Source: Myxococcales bacterium (GTDB lineage: Bacteria; Myxococcota_A; Polyangia; Haliangiales; Haliangiaceae). Taken from it: 64,000 nt of DNA. The notes under the pieces are model-generated. The model saw only the letters and a program-made list of their open reading frames with translations, was not told the origin of the DNA and made no database searches. Within the stretch, counting starts at the first letter, position 1. Each line of letters opens with the position of its first letter. The stretch spans positions 1 to 64,000 of the forward strand of contig CANKMW010000032.1 of assembly GCA_947483555.1 (NCBI GenBank), given 5' to 3'. Position numbers and translations under genes: made by a program. Shown here one piece after another: positions 57,252-64,000 of the stretch.

Positions 57252-58511
57252 ATGTCGCCCATGCCCTCCCTCCGTGACTGGGCCGACGGGCTGTGGACCG
57301 GGGCCACGCCCACCGATCACAGCTCCATCGTCGGTTCGATGCTCGGCGCCGGTGTCTCGCTCGACGAGGTCGCGCCCGGCGTCGCGTTCATCCCCAACTT
57401 CGCCAACGTCACGGTCGTCGACGGCGGCGATGGACTGGCGCTGATCGATACCGGCAGCTTCCTGACCGCGCCGCTGGTCCACCGCCAGGTGCGGGCGTGG
57501 CGGCCGGCGACGCTGCTGGCCGCGATCTACACCCACGGCCATGTCGATCACGCGATGGGGATGGGGCCGTTCGACGACGAAGCGCGCCAGCGCGGCGATC
57601 TGCGGCCGCGGGTCTACGCCCACGAAGCGGTGGCGGCGCGCTTCGATCGCTACCAGCTCACCGCGGGCTGGAACCAGGCCATCAACACCCGTCAGTTCCG
57701 CATCCCGGGCCTGCGCTGGCCGACCGAGTACCGCTATCCCGACGTCACCTATCGGGATCGCTGGCAGCTCGAGGTCGGTGGTGCGCGGCTCGATCTGCGC
57801 CATGGCCTGGGCGAGACCGACGATCACACCTGGGTCTGGTTGCCGGCCCACAAGGTCCTGTGCACCGGCGATCTGTTCATCTGGGCGGCGCCCAACTGTG
57901 GCAACCCCCAGAAGGTGCAGCGCTACGTTCGCGAGTGGGCCGACGCGCTCGACGCCATGCGCGCCCTCCACGCCGACGTGCTGCTGCCCGGCCATGGACC
58001 TCCGATCTTCGGCGCCGACCGGGTCGAGCAGGCGCTCGAGGAGACCGCGCGCCTGCTGCGCTCGATCCATGACCAGACCGTGGCGGCGATGAACCAGGGC
58101 CTGCGTCTCGACGACGTGGTCGCGGCGGTCGACATCCCGCGCGAGCTCCTCGAGCGACCGTACTTGCGCCCGGTCTACGACGATCCGGCGTTCATCATCC
58201 GCAACGTGTGGCGGCGCTACGGCGGCTGGTGGGACGGCAACCCGGCCCACCTCCTGCCGCCCCGCGAGCGCGCGCTGGCCGCCGAGGTGGCGACGGTCGC
58301 CGGCGGCGCCGGTGCGCTGGCGGCGCGCGCCGAGGCGCTGGCGGCGACCGATCTGGCGCTGGCCTGCCAGCTCGCCGAATGGGCGTGGGCGGCGGCGCCG
58401 GCCGACGACGACGTGCGCCGGGTTCGGACCGCGCTCTACCGCCGTCGAGCCGAGGGCGAGACCAGCTTGATGGCGCGCAGCATCTTCACCGCGGCGGCCG
58501 AGGAGAAGTAG
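57252..58511 (+). CDS. MBL-fold hydrolase, alkyl-sulfatase-like
   Basis: The 419-residue protein has a metallo-beta-lactamase fold with THGHVDHAMG (zinc ligands), LGETDDHTWVW, CTGDLF and LPGHGPP. An alkylsulfatase-type dimerisation region follows (NVWRRYGGWWDGNPAHLLPP) and a short helical tail (ALACQLAEWAWAAAPADD). This layout fits SdsA1/YjcS-like alkyl sulfatases, though shorter. It is apparently cytoplasmic. ATG 57252 and 57261 are both possible starts. Confidence 0.8.
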   Translation: MSPMPSLRDWADGLWTGATPTDHSSIVGSMLGAGVSLDEVAPGVAFIPNFANVTVVDGGDGLALIDTGSFLTAPLVHRQVRAWRPATLLAAIYTHGHVDHAMGMGPFDDEARQRGDLRPRVYAHEAVAARFDRYQLTAGWNQAINTRQFRIPGLRWPTEYRYPDVTYRDRWQLEVGGARLDLRHGLGETDDHTWVWLPAHKVLCTGDLFIWAAPNCGNPQKVQRYVREWADALDAMRALHADVLLPGHGPPIFGADRVEQALEETARLLRSIHDQTVAAMNQGLRLDDVVAAVDIPRELLERPYLRPVYDDPAFIIRNVWRRYGGWWDGNPAHLLPPRERALAAEVATVAGGAGALAARAEALAATDLALACQLAEWAWAAAPADDDVRRVRTALYRRRAEGETSLMARSIFTAAAEEK

Positions 58512-58524
58512 CGCTGGTGGGTCG

Positions 58525-59478
58525 ATGAGCTGCCGCGCGCTGTCCCGGACGACCTGGGTCGCGGTCGTGGGCCTGTTCGCCTGCGCCGGCAAGAAGTCGA
58601 TCGACGCCGATCAGGCGGCGGTGCTCTTCGATCGGGTGACCGTGGACACCGGCGGGGTGCACGGGCTGTCCGGGCTGGCCGTCGACGGCGACGGCGCGCT
58701 GTGGACGGTCGCCGAGCGCGGTGGCGCCGCCTTCCGCATCGTGCTCGACGGCGCGCGGGTCGCCGGCGTCACCCGCCATCCGATCGACGGCCTGCCGCCG
58801 GGCGAAGATCTCGAGGCGGTCGCGATCCTCGCCGACGGCGCGCTCGTGGTTGGCACCGAGGGCCGCAGCGCCGGGGTGGCCAGGGTGTTCAAGCTGCGCC
58901 GCGACGGCGAGCGGCTGCGCATCAGCGGCGAGTCGATCGCGATCGGCCGCGACGACGTCGGGATCGAGATCGGCGCCAACCACGGCGCCGAGGCGGCGTG
59001 CGCGGTCGGAACCCAGATCGCGGTGGCGCTCGAGACCGCGGGCAGCGACGCCGCCGGCCGCTGGGCGCCGCTGGTCATGATCGACCTCGCCACCGATCGC
59101 CGGGTCGCGCACCGCGTCCGGCTGCGCACCGCCACCGGCAAGCTCAGCGGCCTCGACTGCTGGCGCGACGGCGACCGGGTGCGCGCGGTGGCGATCGAGC
59201 GCCACTTCCAGACCACGCAGCTGGTCGGGTTCGACCTCCCGCGCGACGGCGCCGAGATCACCACCACGCTGGTCGTCGATCTGGCGCCGGTGCTGCGCGG
59301 CGCGCTCAACCTCGAGGGCATCGTCCGGTTGCCGGACGGTCGACTCGTCGCGGTGGTCGACAACCAGTACGGCAAGCTCACCGGGCCCGACGAGCTGCTG
59401 GTGTTCAAGGATCCGGGGCTGGCGGGGACGCTGTGGCCTCGGCCGCCGCCGGCGCCTCGGTCTCCGCCGGCGCCCTGA
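58525..59478 (+). CDS. Lipoprotein, phytase-esterase-like/SdiA-regulated beta-propeller type
   Basis: The 317-residue protein has a lipoprotein signal (VAVVGLFACAGKK) and repeating beta strands: LSGLAVDGDGALWTVAERGG, LEAVAILADGALVVGTEGR, LNLEGIVRLPDGRLVAVVDN. These resemble the esterase-like phytase or SdiA-regulated propeller families. It starts 13 bp after the MBL gene. Its last 74 bp overlap the 3' end of the convergent exonuclease gene, where the protein is a Pro-rich tail. Confidence 0.5.
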   Translation: MSCRALSRTTWVAVVGLFACAGKKSIDADQAAVLFDRVTVDTGGVHGLSGLAVDGDGALWTVAERGGAAFRIVLDGARVAGVTRHPIDGLPPGEDLEAVAILADGALVVGTEGRSAGVARVFKLRRDGERLRISGESIAIGRDDVGIEIGANHGAEAACAVGTQIAVALETAGSDAAGRWAPLVMIDLATDRRVAHRVRLRTATGKLSGLDCWRDGDRVRAVAIERHFQTTQLVGFDLPRDGAEITTTLVVDLAPVLRGALNLEGIVRLPDGRLVAVVDNQYGKLTGPDELLVFKDPGLAGTLWPRPPPAPRSPPAP

Positions 59479-60070
59479 CCCGGGCCCGGGCCTCGATCAT
59501 CATCTTGCAGAAGATCTCGCCCTGCTCGATGGCGTCCTCGACGGCCACGTGGCTGTGGCGCGCTGGGGTGTGCCAGCGGGACGGCATCACCCGCTTGGTG
59601 GTGTCGCGGAACGGCGTGCCCAGCAGCGTCATCGCCATCGTCTTCATGTCGAGCGCCGCGTGCGAGAACGGGCTCTTGCCGGTGAAGCGCACCGCGTACC
59701 AGTAGACGAACGTGAAGTCGAAGCCGGCCGGGTAGGCGACGAACACCGGTCGTCCCGGCAGGCCGTCGATCCACGCCACCAGCTCGAGCATCACGACCTC
59801 GGGCGGACGCGGCTCGACCCGGCACGCGGTCCACGCCGCCGGCTCGCTGTGCCACCAGCGCATGGTCGCTTCGTCGCCGGTCGCGCCGGGCAGGGTCTCG
59901 AGGTTGGCGGAGAAGGTGCCGACCATGGTCGCCAGCGGGGCCGCGGCGGACGGCGCGATGCTCCAGTCGATCGTGAAGGCGGCGGCGCCGACCGACAGCA
60001 TCGAGTGCGGCCCCGGGATGGGGCCGTCGGTCTCGACATCGACAGAGACATAGACTTCGCGGCGCGCCAT
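59405..60070 (-). CDS. DEDDh-type 3'-5' exonuclease
   Basis: The 221-residue protein begins YVSVDVETDGPIPG (first Asp-Glu pair of the DEDD core) and later has FVAYPAGFDFTFVYW (third acidic site) and HSHVAVEDAIEQGEIF (the His and last Asp of the DEDDh type). It is related to oligoribonuclease/RNase T or DnaQ-like nucleases. The last 35 or so residues are Ala/Pro-rich and read through the overlap with the lipoprotein gene. Substrate unknown. Confidence 0.75.
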   Translation of the reverse strand: MARREVYVSVDVETDGPIPGPHSMLSVGAAAFTIDWSIAPSAAAPLATMVGTFSANLETLPGATGDEATMRWWHSEPAAWTACRVEPRPPEVVMLELVAWIDGLPGRPVFVAYPAGFDFTFVYWYAVRFTGKSPFSHAALDMKTMAMTLLGTPFRDTTKRVMPSRWHTPARHSHVAVEDAIEQGEIFCKMMIEARARVRAPAETEAPAAAEATASPPAPDP

Positions 60071-60145
60071 GGCGCGGACCGTAGCCCGAAAACGCAGACG
60101 ACGCGCGCCGTGAGGTCGCGCGTCGTCGCGAACCCGCGAGCCGGA

Positions 60146-61066
60146 TCAGCGATTGAATCGGTAGGTGGTGAACAGCGAGTCCATGCGCGTGTCCTGGCCG
60201 GTGCTGAAGCGGTCCATACACGAGTCGTCGGTGTAATCCATGAAGTTGGTGATCGGGTCGTTGCCGCTGATGTTGGCGCACGAGTTGCGACCGACCGGGC
60301 AACCGAACGCCGGGCTCTTCTCGGCGGGGGTGTCGGACACCCCGTCGCCGCCGTTGACGTTCTTGGCGCAGCCGCCCTGGAACGTGTGGTAGAGGCCCAT
60401 CCAGTGGCCGACCTCGTGGGTGGCGGTGTCGCCGAGGTTGTACGGCGCGGCCGTGCCGCCGGGCAACGACGAGTAGAGGACCATGACGCCGTCGTTCGTG
60501 GGGTTGCCGGCGTAGCTGGACGGGAACGTGGCCCAACCCAGCAGGCCGCCGCCCATGTTGTTCGAGTAGATGTTGAGATCGTCGGCGGTGCCCCGGCGCA
60601 GCGCGTTCTTCAGCTGCGTCTCGCACGTGCCGCCGGCGCAGGTGTACCAGCTCGCGTTGGTGGTCCGATCGACCGCGGTCAAGTTGAACTGCCAGCCGGT
60701 GCTGGCGTAGGCCGCGTTGAGCACGCTGATCTGGCTGGTGATCTGCGAGTCGGGGATGTTGCCGTTGGCGGTCGCGGACCCGTTGTTGATCACGTGCCAG
60801 TAGACGTTGATGGTCCCGCCGGTGACGTTGCGGATCGCGTCGTACTTGTGCGCGGTGACGTAGGCGTCGACCTCGGCCTGGACGGCAGCCGCGGTGACCT
60901 CGTCGTGGTCCTCGGTGCCACACTCGCGGATCCAGTCCTCGTTGGAACCGGGGGCCTGGACGCCCTCGACCTCCTCGCCATCGGTGTCGGTATCGGCACA
61001 GGCGGCGAGGCTGACGGCGGCACCAAGCGAGAAGAGCACCGAAGCGCGTGTAGTCAACTGACGCAT
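60146..61066 (-). CDS. M43 (pappalysin/cytophagalysin-like) zinc metalloprotease lipoprotein
   Basis: The 306-residue protein has a lipoprotein signal with Cys23 (AVSLAAC), a propeptide-like region, and the metzincin site HEVGHWMGLYH (217-227) with the Met-turn in NFMDYTDDSCM (Met276). Several Cys likely form disulfides. The M43 family acts as secreted proteases in bacteria and archaea. ATG 61066 is preceded by GGGAG and places the signal peptide correctly. It stands alone with a 278-bp upstream gap. Confidence 0.9.
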   Translation of the reverse strand: MRQLTTRASVLFSLGAAVSLAACADTDTDGEEVEGVQAPGSNEDWIRECGTEDHDEVTAAAVQAEVDAYVTAHKYDAIRNVTGGTINVYWHVINNGSATANGNIPDSQITSQISVLNAAYASTGWQFNLTAVDRTTNASWYTCAGGTCETQLKNALRRGTADDLNIYSNNMGGGLLGWATFPSSYAGNPTNDGVMVLYSSLPGGTAAPYNLGDTATHEVGHWMGLYHTFQGGCAKNVNGGDGVSDTPAEKSPAFGCPVGRNSCANISGNDPITNFMDYTDDSCMDRFSTGQDTRMDSLFTTYRFNR

Positions 61067-61270
61067 GAAAACTCCCGGGTAGGTTGACGGTTCCGTTGTC
61101 GTCTCCTTGCCCAAGCAGGGAACGTTCCAACGCCGTCACGGGAGATCGCCCACGCCACCATACGGGCGGTGTCGCTTGCTTACGTCCAGGGAGGAGCAGC
61201 CCGGTGTGTCAACCTGTCCTACCGCCGGGAACTTTCGCTACGGGTTACGCGTAGTTACATGGCGTAGAAA

Positions 61271-61316
61271 GGCCCGCATCCTCCGACCTTGTACGATCTG
61301 TCGGTGGACGCGGGCC
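61271..61316 (-). terminator. Putative terminator of the small helical protein gene
   Basis: Two 17-nt arms (61271-61287 and 61300-61316) pair at 15 of 17 positions around a 12-nt loop. On the minus strand the stem is followed by TTTCTACG. It lies 29 bp past the stop codon of the gene at 61345. Elsewhere in 61067-61344 I see no gene. Confidence 0.5.
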
Positions 61317-61344
61317 GGGGCCTACAGAGCCGGCCTCTGTATGG

Positions 61345-61596
61345 TCAGCGCCGGTTGTCGAACGCGATCCCCTTCTCGACCTGCCCGATGGCGTCGTTGA
61401 CCAGCGCGATGGCCTTCACGCGATGGCCGCCCTTGTCGGCGGTGGCCTTGGCGAGTTGTGCCTTCGCGGACTTGAGATAGCCGAGCGCGTTCTGCATGTG
61501 GGGCTGCCTCTCCGCGTCGGCATCCGGCATGGCCAGCGCGAGCCCGAAGGCGGCCGCGAAACCGAGCGTGGTGAGCTTCCAGACGTTGGTCTTCAT
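61345..61596 (-). CDS. Small helical periplasmic protein
   Basis: The 83-residue protein has a signal peptide (MKTNVWKLTTLGFAAAFGLA, cleaved near ADA). Two to three amphipathic helices follow (NALGYLKSAKAQLAKATADKGG; VKAIALVNDAIGQVEKGI). The DKGGHRxKAI motif is found in many small bacterial proteins of unknown function. ATG 61596 follows AGAGGA. It has its own likely terminator. Confidence 0.65.
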   Translation of the reverse strand: MKTNVWKLTTLGFAAAFGLALAMPDADAERQPHMQNALGYLKSAKAQLAKATADKGGHRVKAIALVNDAIGQVEKGIAFDNRR

Positions 61597-61837
61597 ATCC
61601 TCTTGTTCCCTTTCGTGGCGACGGACGGCCAGGTCGCATCGCAACCGGCGCGCCAGGACAAAGCCCTGATCACGCGCCGGTGCTGGGACCCCCGGACCCC
61701 GCAGCTGGTTAGTCTACCCCTCAACCACGATCCGCGTGGGTCCCTGCTACAACCGCCGACATGGCGCGCCACGTCACGACGCGCGCAACGCTGGTGAATT
61801 CGCCCACGACGCGGGGCGTCTCGGTAAGGAGACGATG

Positions 61838-62452
61838 ATGAAGAGTCTGTTCGCGCTGCTCGTGCTCATTATCACCCTGGTCGCGGCGCCGGTCGCGGCC
61901 CGGGCCGCCGACGGTCCTGGCACCAAGGCGGTCCGCGGCGCCAACGACACCATCGCCAGGCTGCTCAAGCAGAAGGTCAAACCGGGGAGCGACGAGGAGA
62001 AGAAGGCGGCGGCCAAGGTCACCGAGAGCGTGCGCGGCTTCCTCGACATCGACGAGCTGTCCCGGCGCGCGCTGGTCGATCACTGGGCCAAGCTCACCGC
62101 GACGCAGCAGTCCGACTTCCTCGCCCTGCTGCGGGCGCTGATCGAGGACAACTACGTCAAGGGCCTGCGCGCCAACCTCGAGTACCAGATCTCCTACCTG
62201 GGCGAGAGCGCGGGCGAGGCCCAGACGCTGGTGGTCAGGACCCAGATCACGGCCAAGAAGAAGGGCCGCCCGATCAAGATCGCCGTCGACTACGTGCTGA
62301 TCGGGGTCGGTGGCAAGCAGCGCTGCTTCGACATCCGCACCGACGGCGTCGGCCTGGTCGAGAATTACCGCGCCCAGTTCAACAAGATCATCGCCAAGGA
62401 CGGCTTCGACGGGCTGATCGCCAGGATGAAGAAGAAGCGAGGCGCGAAGTAG
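61838..62452 (+). CDS. MlaC/Ttg2D family phospholipid-binding protein
   Basis: The 204-residue exported protein has a signal peptide (FALLVLIITLVAAPVAARAAD), then the MlaC pattern: DTIARLLKQK, SVRGFLDIDELSRRALVDHWAKLTATQQSDFLALLRALIEDNYVKGL and VDYVLIGVGGKQRCFDIRTDGVGLVENYRAQFNKII. MlaC ferries phospholipids between the outer and inner membrane. AAGGAG lies 6 nt before the second of two ATGs (61838), which I prefer to 61835. No mlaDEF genes are visible nearby. Confidence 0.85.
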   Translation: MKSLFALLVLIITLVAAPVAARAADGPGTKAVRGANDTIARLLKQKVKPGSDEEKKAAAKVTESVRGFLDIDELSRRALVDHWAKLTATQQSDFLALLRALIEDNYVKGLRANLEYQISYLGESAGEAQTLVVRTQITAKKKGRPIKIAVDYVLIGVGGKQRCFDIRTDGVGLVENYRAQFNKIIAKDGFDGLIARMKKKRGAK

Positions 62453-62499
62453 GTCGCGGCGAGCGCGGCGAGCGGTAGCGAGGTTAGTATCGACGGCCG

Positions 62500-64000
62500 A
62501 TGAGCCTCCACGCGCCCTTCCTCGACGCCGCCCGCAGCTGGGCCGAGCTAGATCCCGATCGCGAGACCGCCGCCGAGCTCGACGCGTTGCTCGCCGCCGC
62601 CGAGAGCGGTGGTGCGGCGGCCACCGTCGCCGCCGCCGAGCTTGCCGATCGCTTCGCCGGGCGGCTGGAGTTTGGCACCGCCGGCATCCGCGGCGTGCTC
62701 GCCGCCGGCCCGATGCGCATGAACCAGCTGCTGGTGCGCCAGGTGTCGGCCGGGCTGGCGGCCTACGTCGCCGCCGAGGTGACAGACGCCCGCGTTCGCG
62801 GCGTCGTGATCGGTCACGACGCGCGTCACAAGTCGCGAGCGTTCGCCGAGGAGACCGCGGCGGTGTTCCTGGGCGCCGGCTTTCGCGTGATGCTGGCCCA
62901 CCAGCACTGGCCGACGCCGACCACGGCGTGGGCGGTGCGGACGTGCGGCGCCGCGGTCGGGGTCATGGTGACGGCGAGTCACAACCCGCCCGAGTACAAC
63001 GGCTACAAGGTGTACTGGGAGAACGGTGCCCAGATCATCCCGCCGCATGATGCCGGCATCGCGGCGCGGATCGATGACGTCGATGCCGCCGCGGTGGCGC
63101 TCGGCAGCCTGGAAGCGTCGCGCGCGGCCGGGACGCTGGTGACGCTCGGCGCCGAGGTCGAGCAGGCCTACCTGGCCGCGGTGCTCGAGCTGCAGGTGGC
63201 GCGCGCGGTGCCGCGCCAGCTGCGCATCGCCTACACGCCGCTGCACGGCGTCGGCGCCGAGCTGGTCGAGGCGGCGCTGGCCGGTGGCGGCTTCGATCAC
63301 GTGGTCACCGAGCCGTCCCAGCGCGCGCCCGATGGTGCCTTCCCGACCGTGGCGTTCCCCAACCCCGAGGAGAAAGGCGCCATGGATCGGGTGCTGGCCC
63401 TGGCCCGCGCCGAGCGCAGTGATCTGGTGCTGGCCAACGATCCCGACGCCGATCGGCTGGCGGTGGCGATCCCCGACGCCGGATCGGCGACCGGGTACCG
63501 CATGCTCACCGGCGATCAGGTCGGGGTCTTGCTCGCCGACTACCTCCTGCAGCATGGGCCGACGGCGGGTCCGCGGCTGGTCGCGTGCAGCCTGGTGTCG
63601 TCGCAGCTGCTGCGTTACCTGGCGGCGTCGTACGGCGCCGACAGCCGCGAGACGCTGACCGGGTTCAAGTGGATCGCCAACGTCGCGATGGCGTGGAAGG
63701 CCGAGACCGGCGGTCGCTTCGTGCTCGGCTACGAGGAGGCGCTCGGGTATTCGGTGGGCGAGCTGGTCGGCGACAAGGACGGCGTGTCGGCGGCGCTGTT
63801 GTTCGCCGAGCTGGCGGTGTGGAATCGGGCCCGCGGCCGCACCGTGGCCGAACATCTCGACGATCTGTATCGGCGAGTAGGCATGTTCGTCACCGAGCAG
63901 GTGTCGATCACCGCCGCCGGCGCCCAGGGCCTGGCCGCCATCAAGCGCGCGATGGCGGCGTTTCGCGCCGCGCCGCCGGCGGAGCTGGGCGGTGTCGCCG
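62500..64000 (+). CDS. Phosphoglucomutase/phosphomannomutase (3' end outside window)
   Basis: The first 500 residues of an alpha-D-phosphohexomutase are present. GTAGIRG opens domain 1, TASHNPP carries the phospho-Ser (Ser160), NDPDADR (313-319) is the metal loop, GDQVG follows, and GFKWIANV plus GYEEALGYSVG..DKDG bind the sugar. These are the marks of the PGM2-like group that converts hexose 1- and 6-phosphates for cell-wall and polysaccharide precursors. No stop codon occurs before 64000; the phosphate-binding domain 4 is only begun. Confidence 0.95.
   Translation, partial: MSLHAPFLDAARSWAELDPDRETAAELDALLAAAESGGAAATVAAAELADRFAGRLEFGTAGIRGVLAAGPMRMNQLLVRQVSAGLAAYVAAEVTDARVRGVVIGHDARHKSRAFAEETAAVFLGAGFRVMLAHQHWPTPTTAWAVRTCGAAVGVMVTASHNPPEYNGYKVYWENGAQIIPPHDAGIAARIDDVDAAAVALGSLEASRAAGTLVTLGAEVEQAYLAAVLELQVARAVPRQLRIAYTPLHGVGAELVEAALAGGGFDHVVTEPSQRAPDGAFPTVAFPNPEEKGAMDRVLALARAERSDLVLANDPDADRLAVAIPDAGSATGYRMLTGDQVGVLLADYLLQHGPTAGPRLVACSLVSSQLLRYLAASYGADSRETLTGFKWIANVAMAWKAETGGRFVLGYEEALGYSVGELVGDKDGVSAALLFAELAVWNRARGRTVAEHLDDLYRRVGMFVTEQVSITAAGAQGLAAIKRAMAAFRAAPPAELGGVA

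Overview
The window is about 70% G+C, densely coded, and rich in lipoproteins, FHA proteins, a sigma-54 activator, a Ser/Thr kinase with TPRs and an AgmX/PglI-type secreted protein. This points to a myxobacterium (Myxococcota), probably of the Kofleriaceae/Haliangium type. That is inferred from gene families and composition only. There is no rRNA or tRNA gene, CRISPR array or replication origin that I could see.

Bases 1-13,800 are accessory. A plus-strand toxin (5' end outside the window, nuclease-like C-terminus) is followed by a candidate immunity gene and an orphan scrap of a second toxin tip. On the minus strand lies a three-gene set: a DUF4157 (extracellular contractile injection system type) effector whose C-terminus carries the CyaA/anthrax edema factor nucleotidyl-cyclase signature, a candidate immunity gene, and a 455-residue protein of unknown function. 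Bases 7,888-13,790 hold remnants of all three of these genes in the same order and strand. They are separated by two intact modules: a wHTH/nucleotidyltransferase pair of AbiE type, and a bacterial XPB helicase with its XPB/Ssl2-like SEC-C partner. The simplest reading is a decayed duplicate of the toxin cluster that received two insertions.

Bases 13,870-25,140 carry a Cys-rich lipoprotein, two divergent Uma2 nucleases, and an FHA-sigma54 activator (15,970) next to a consensus -24/-12 promoter feeding a secreted AgmX-like protein (17,506). A tiny secreted peptide, aconitase AcnA, a VIT/VWA lipoprotein and a predicted papain-like protein follow. A TetR regulator with two palindromic operators precedes a C45 autoprocessing hydrolase (25,986). 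A minus-strand operon (33,767 to 27,771) encodes TerB-like, aldo-keto reductase, M14 carboxypeptidase, Ser/Thr kinase and sigma factor. The kinase has a Ser-Pro repeat inserted in its activation loop, encoded by 6-bp DNA repeats.

Bases 33,880-52,120 hold a lamin-tail lipoprotein, DUF2254, FHA, cold-shock, TonB-like, LexA, HEAT-like, MurJ, histidine kinase, PHP lipoprotein, FabH and a seven-heme cytochrome. The cytochrome's 3' end runs into a REP-associated (RAYT) transposon. Two copies of a roughly 103-bp structured element sit directly behind the stop codons of two lipoprotein genes (34,825 and 48,042).

Bases 52,120-64,000 are a secreted hydrolase and envelope region. It contains an alkaline-phosphatase-fold lipoprotein, an M1-type peptidase, an outer-membrane-type lipoprotein, a PHM-like copper lipoprotein with all six expected copper ligands, an MBL hydrolase, a phytase-esterase-like lipoprotein, a DEDDh exonuclease and an M43 protease. 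A small helical periplasmic protein, MlaC and the start of a phosphohexomutase close the window.
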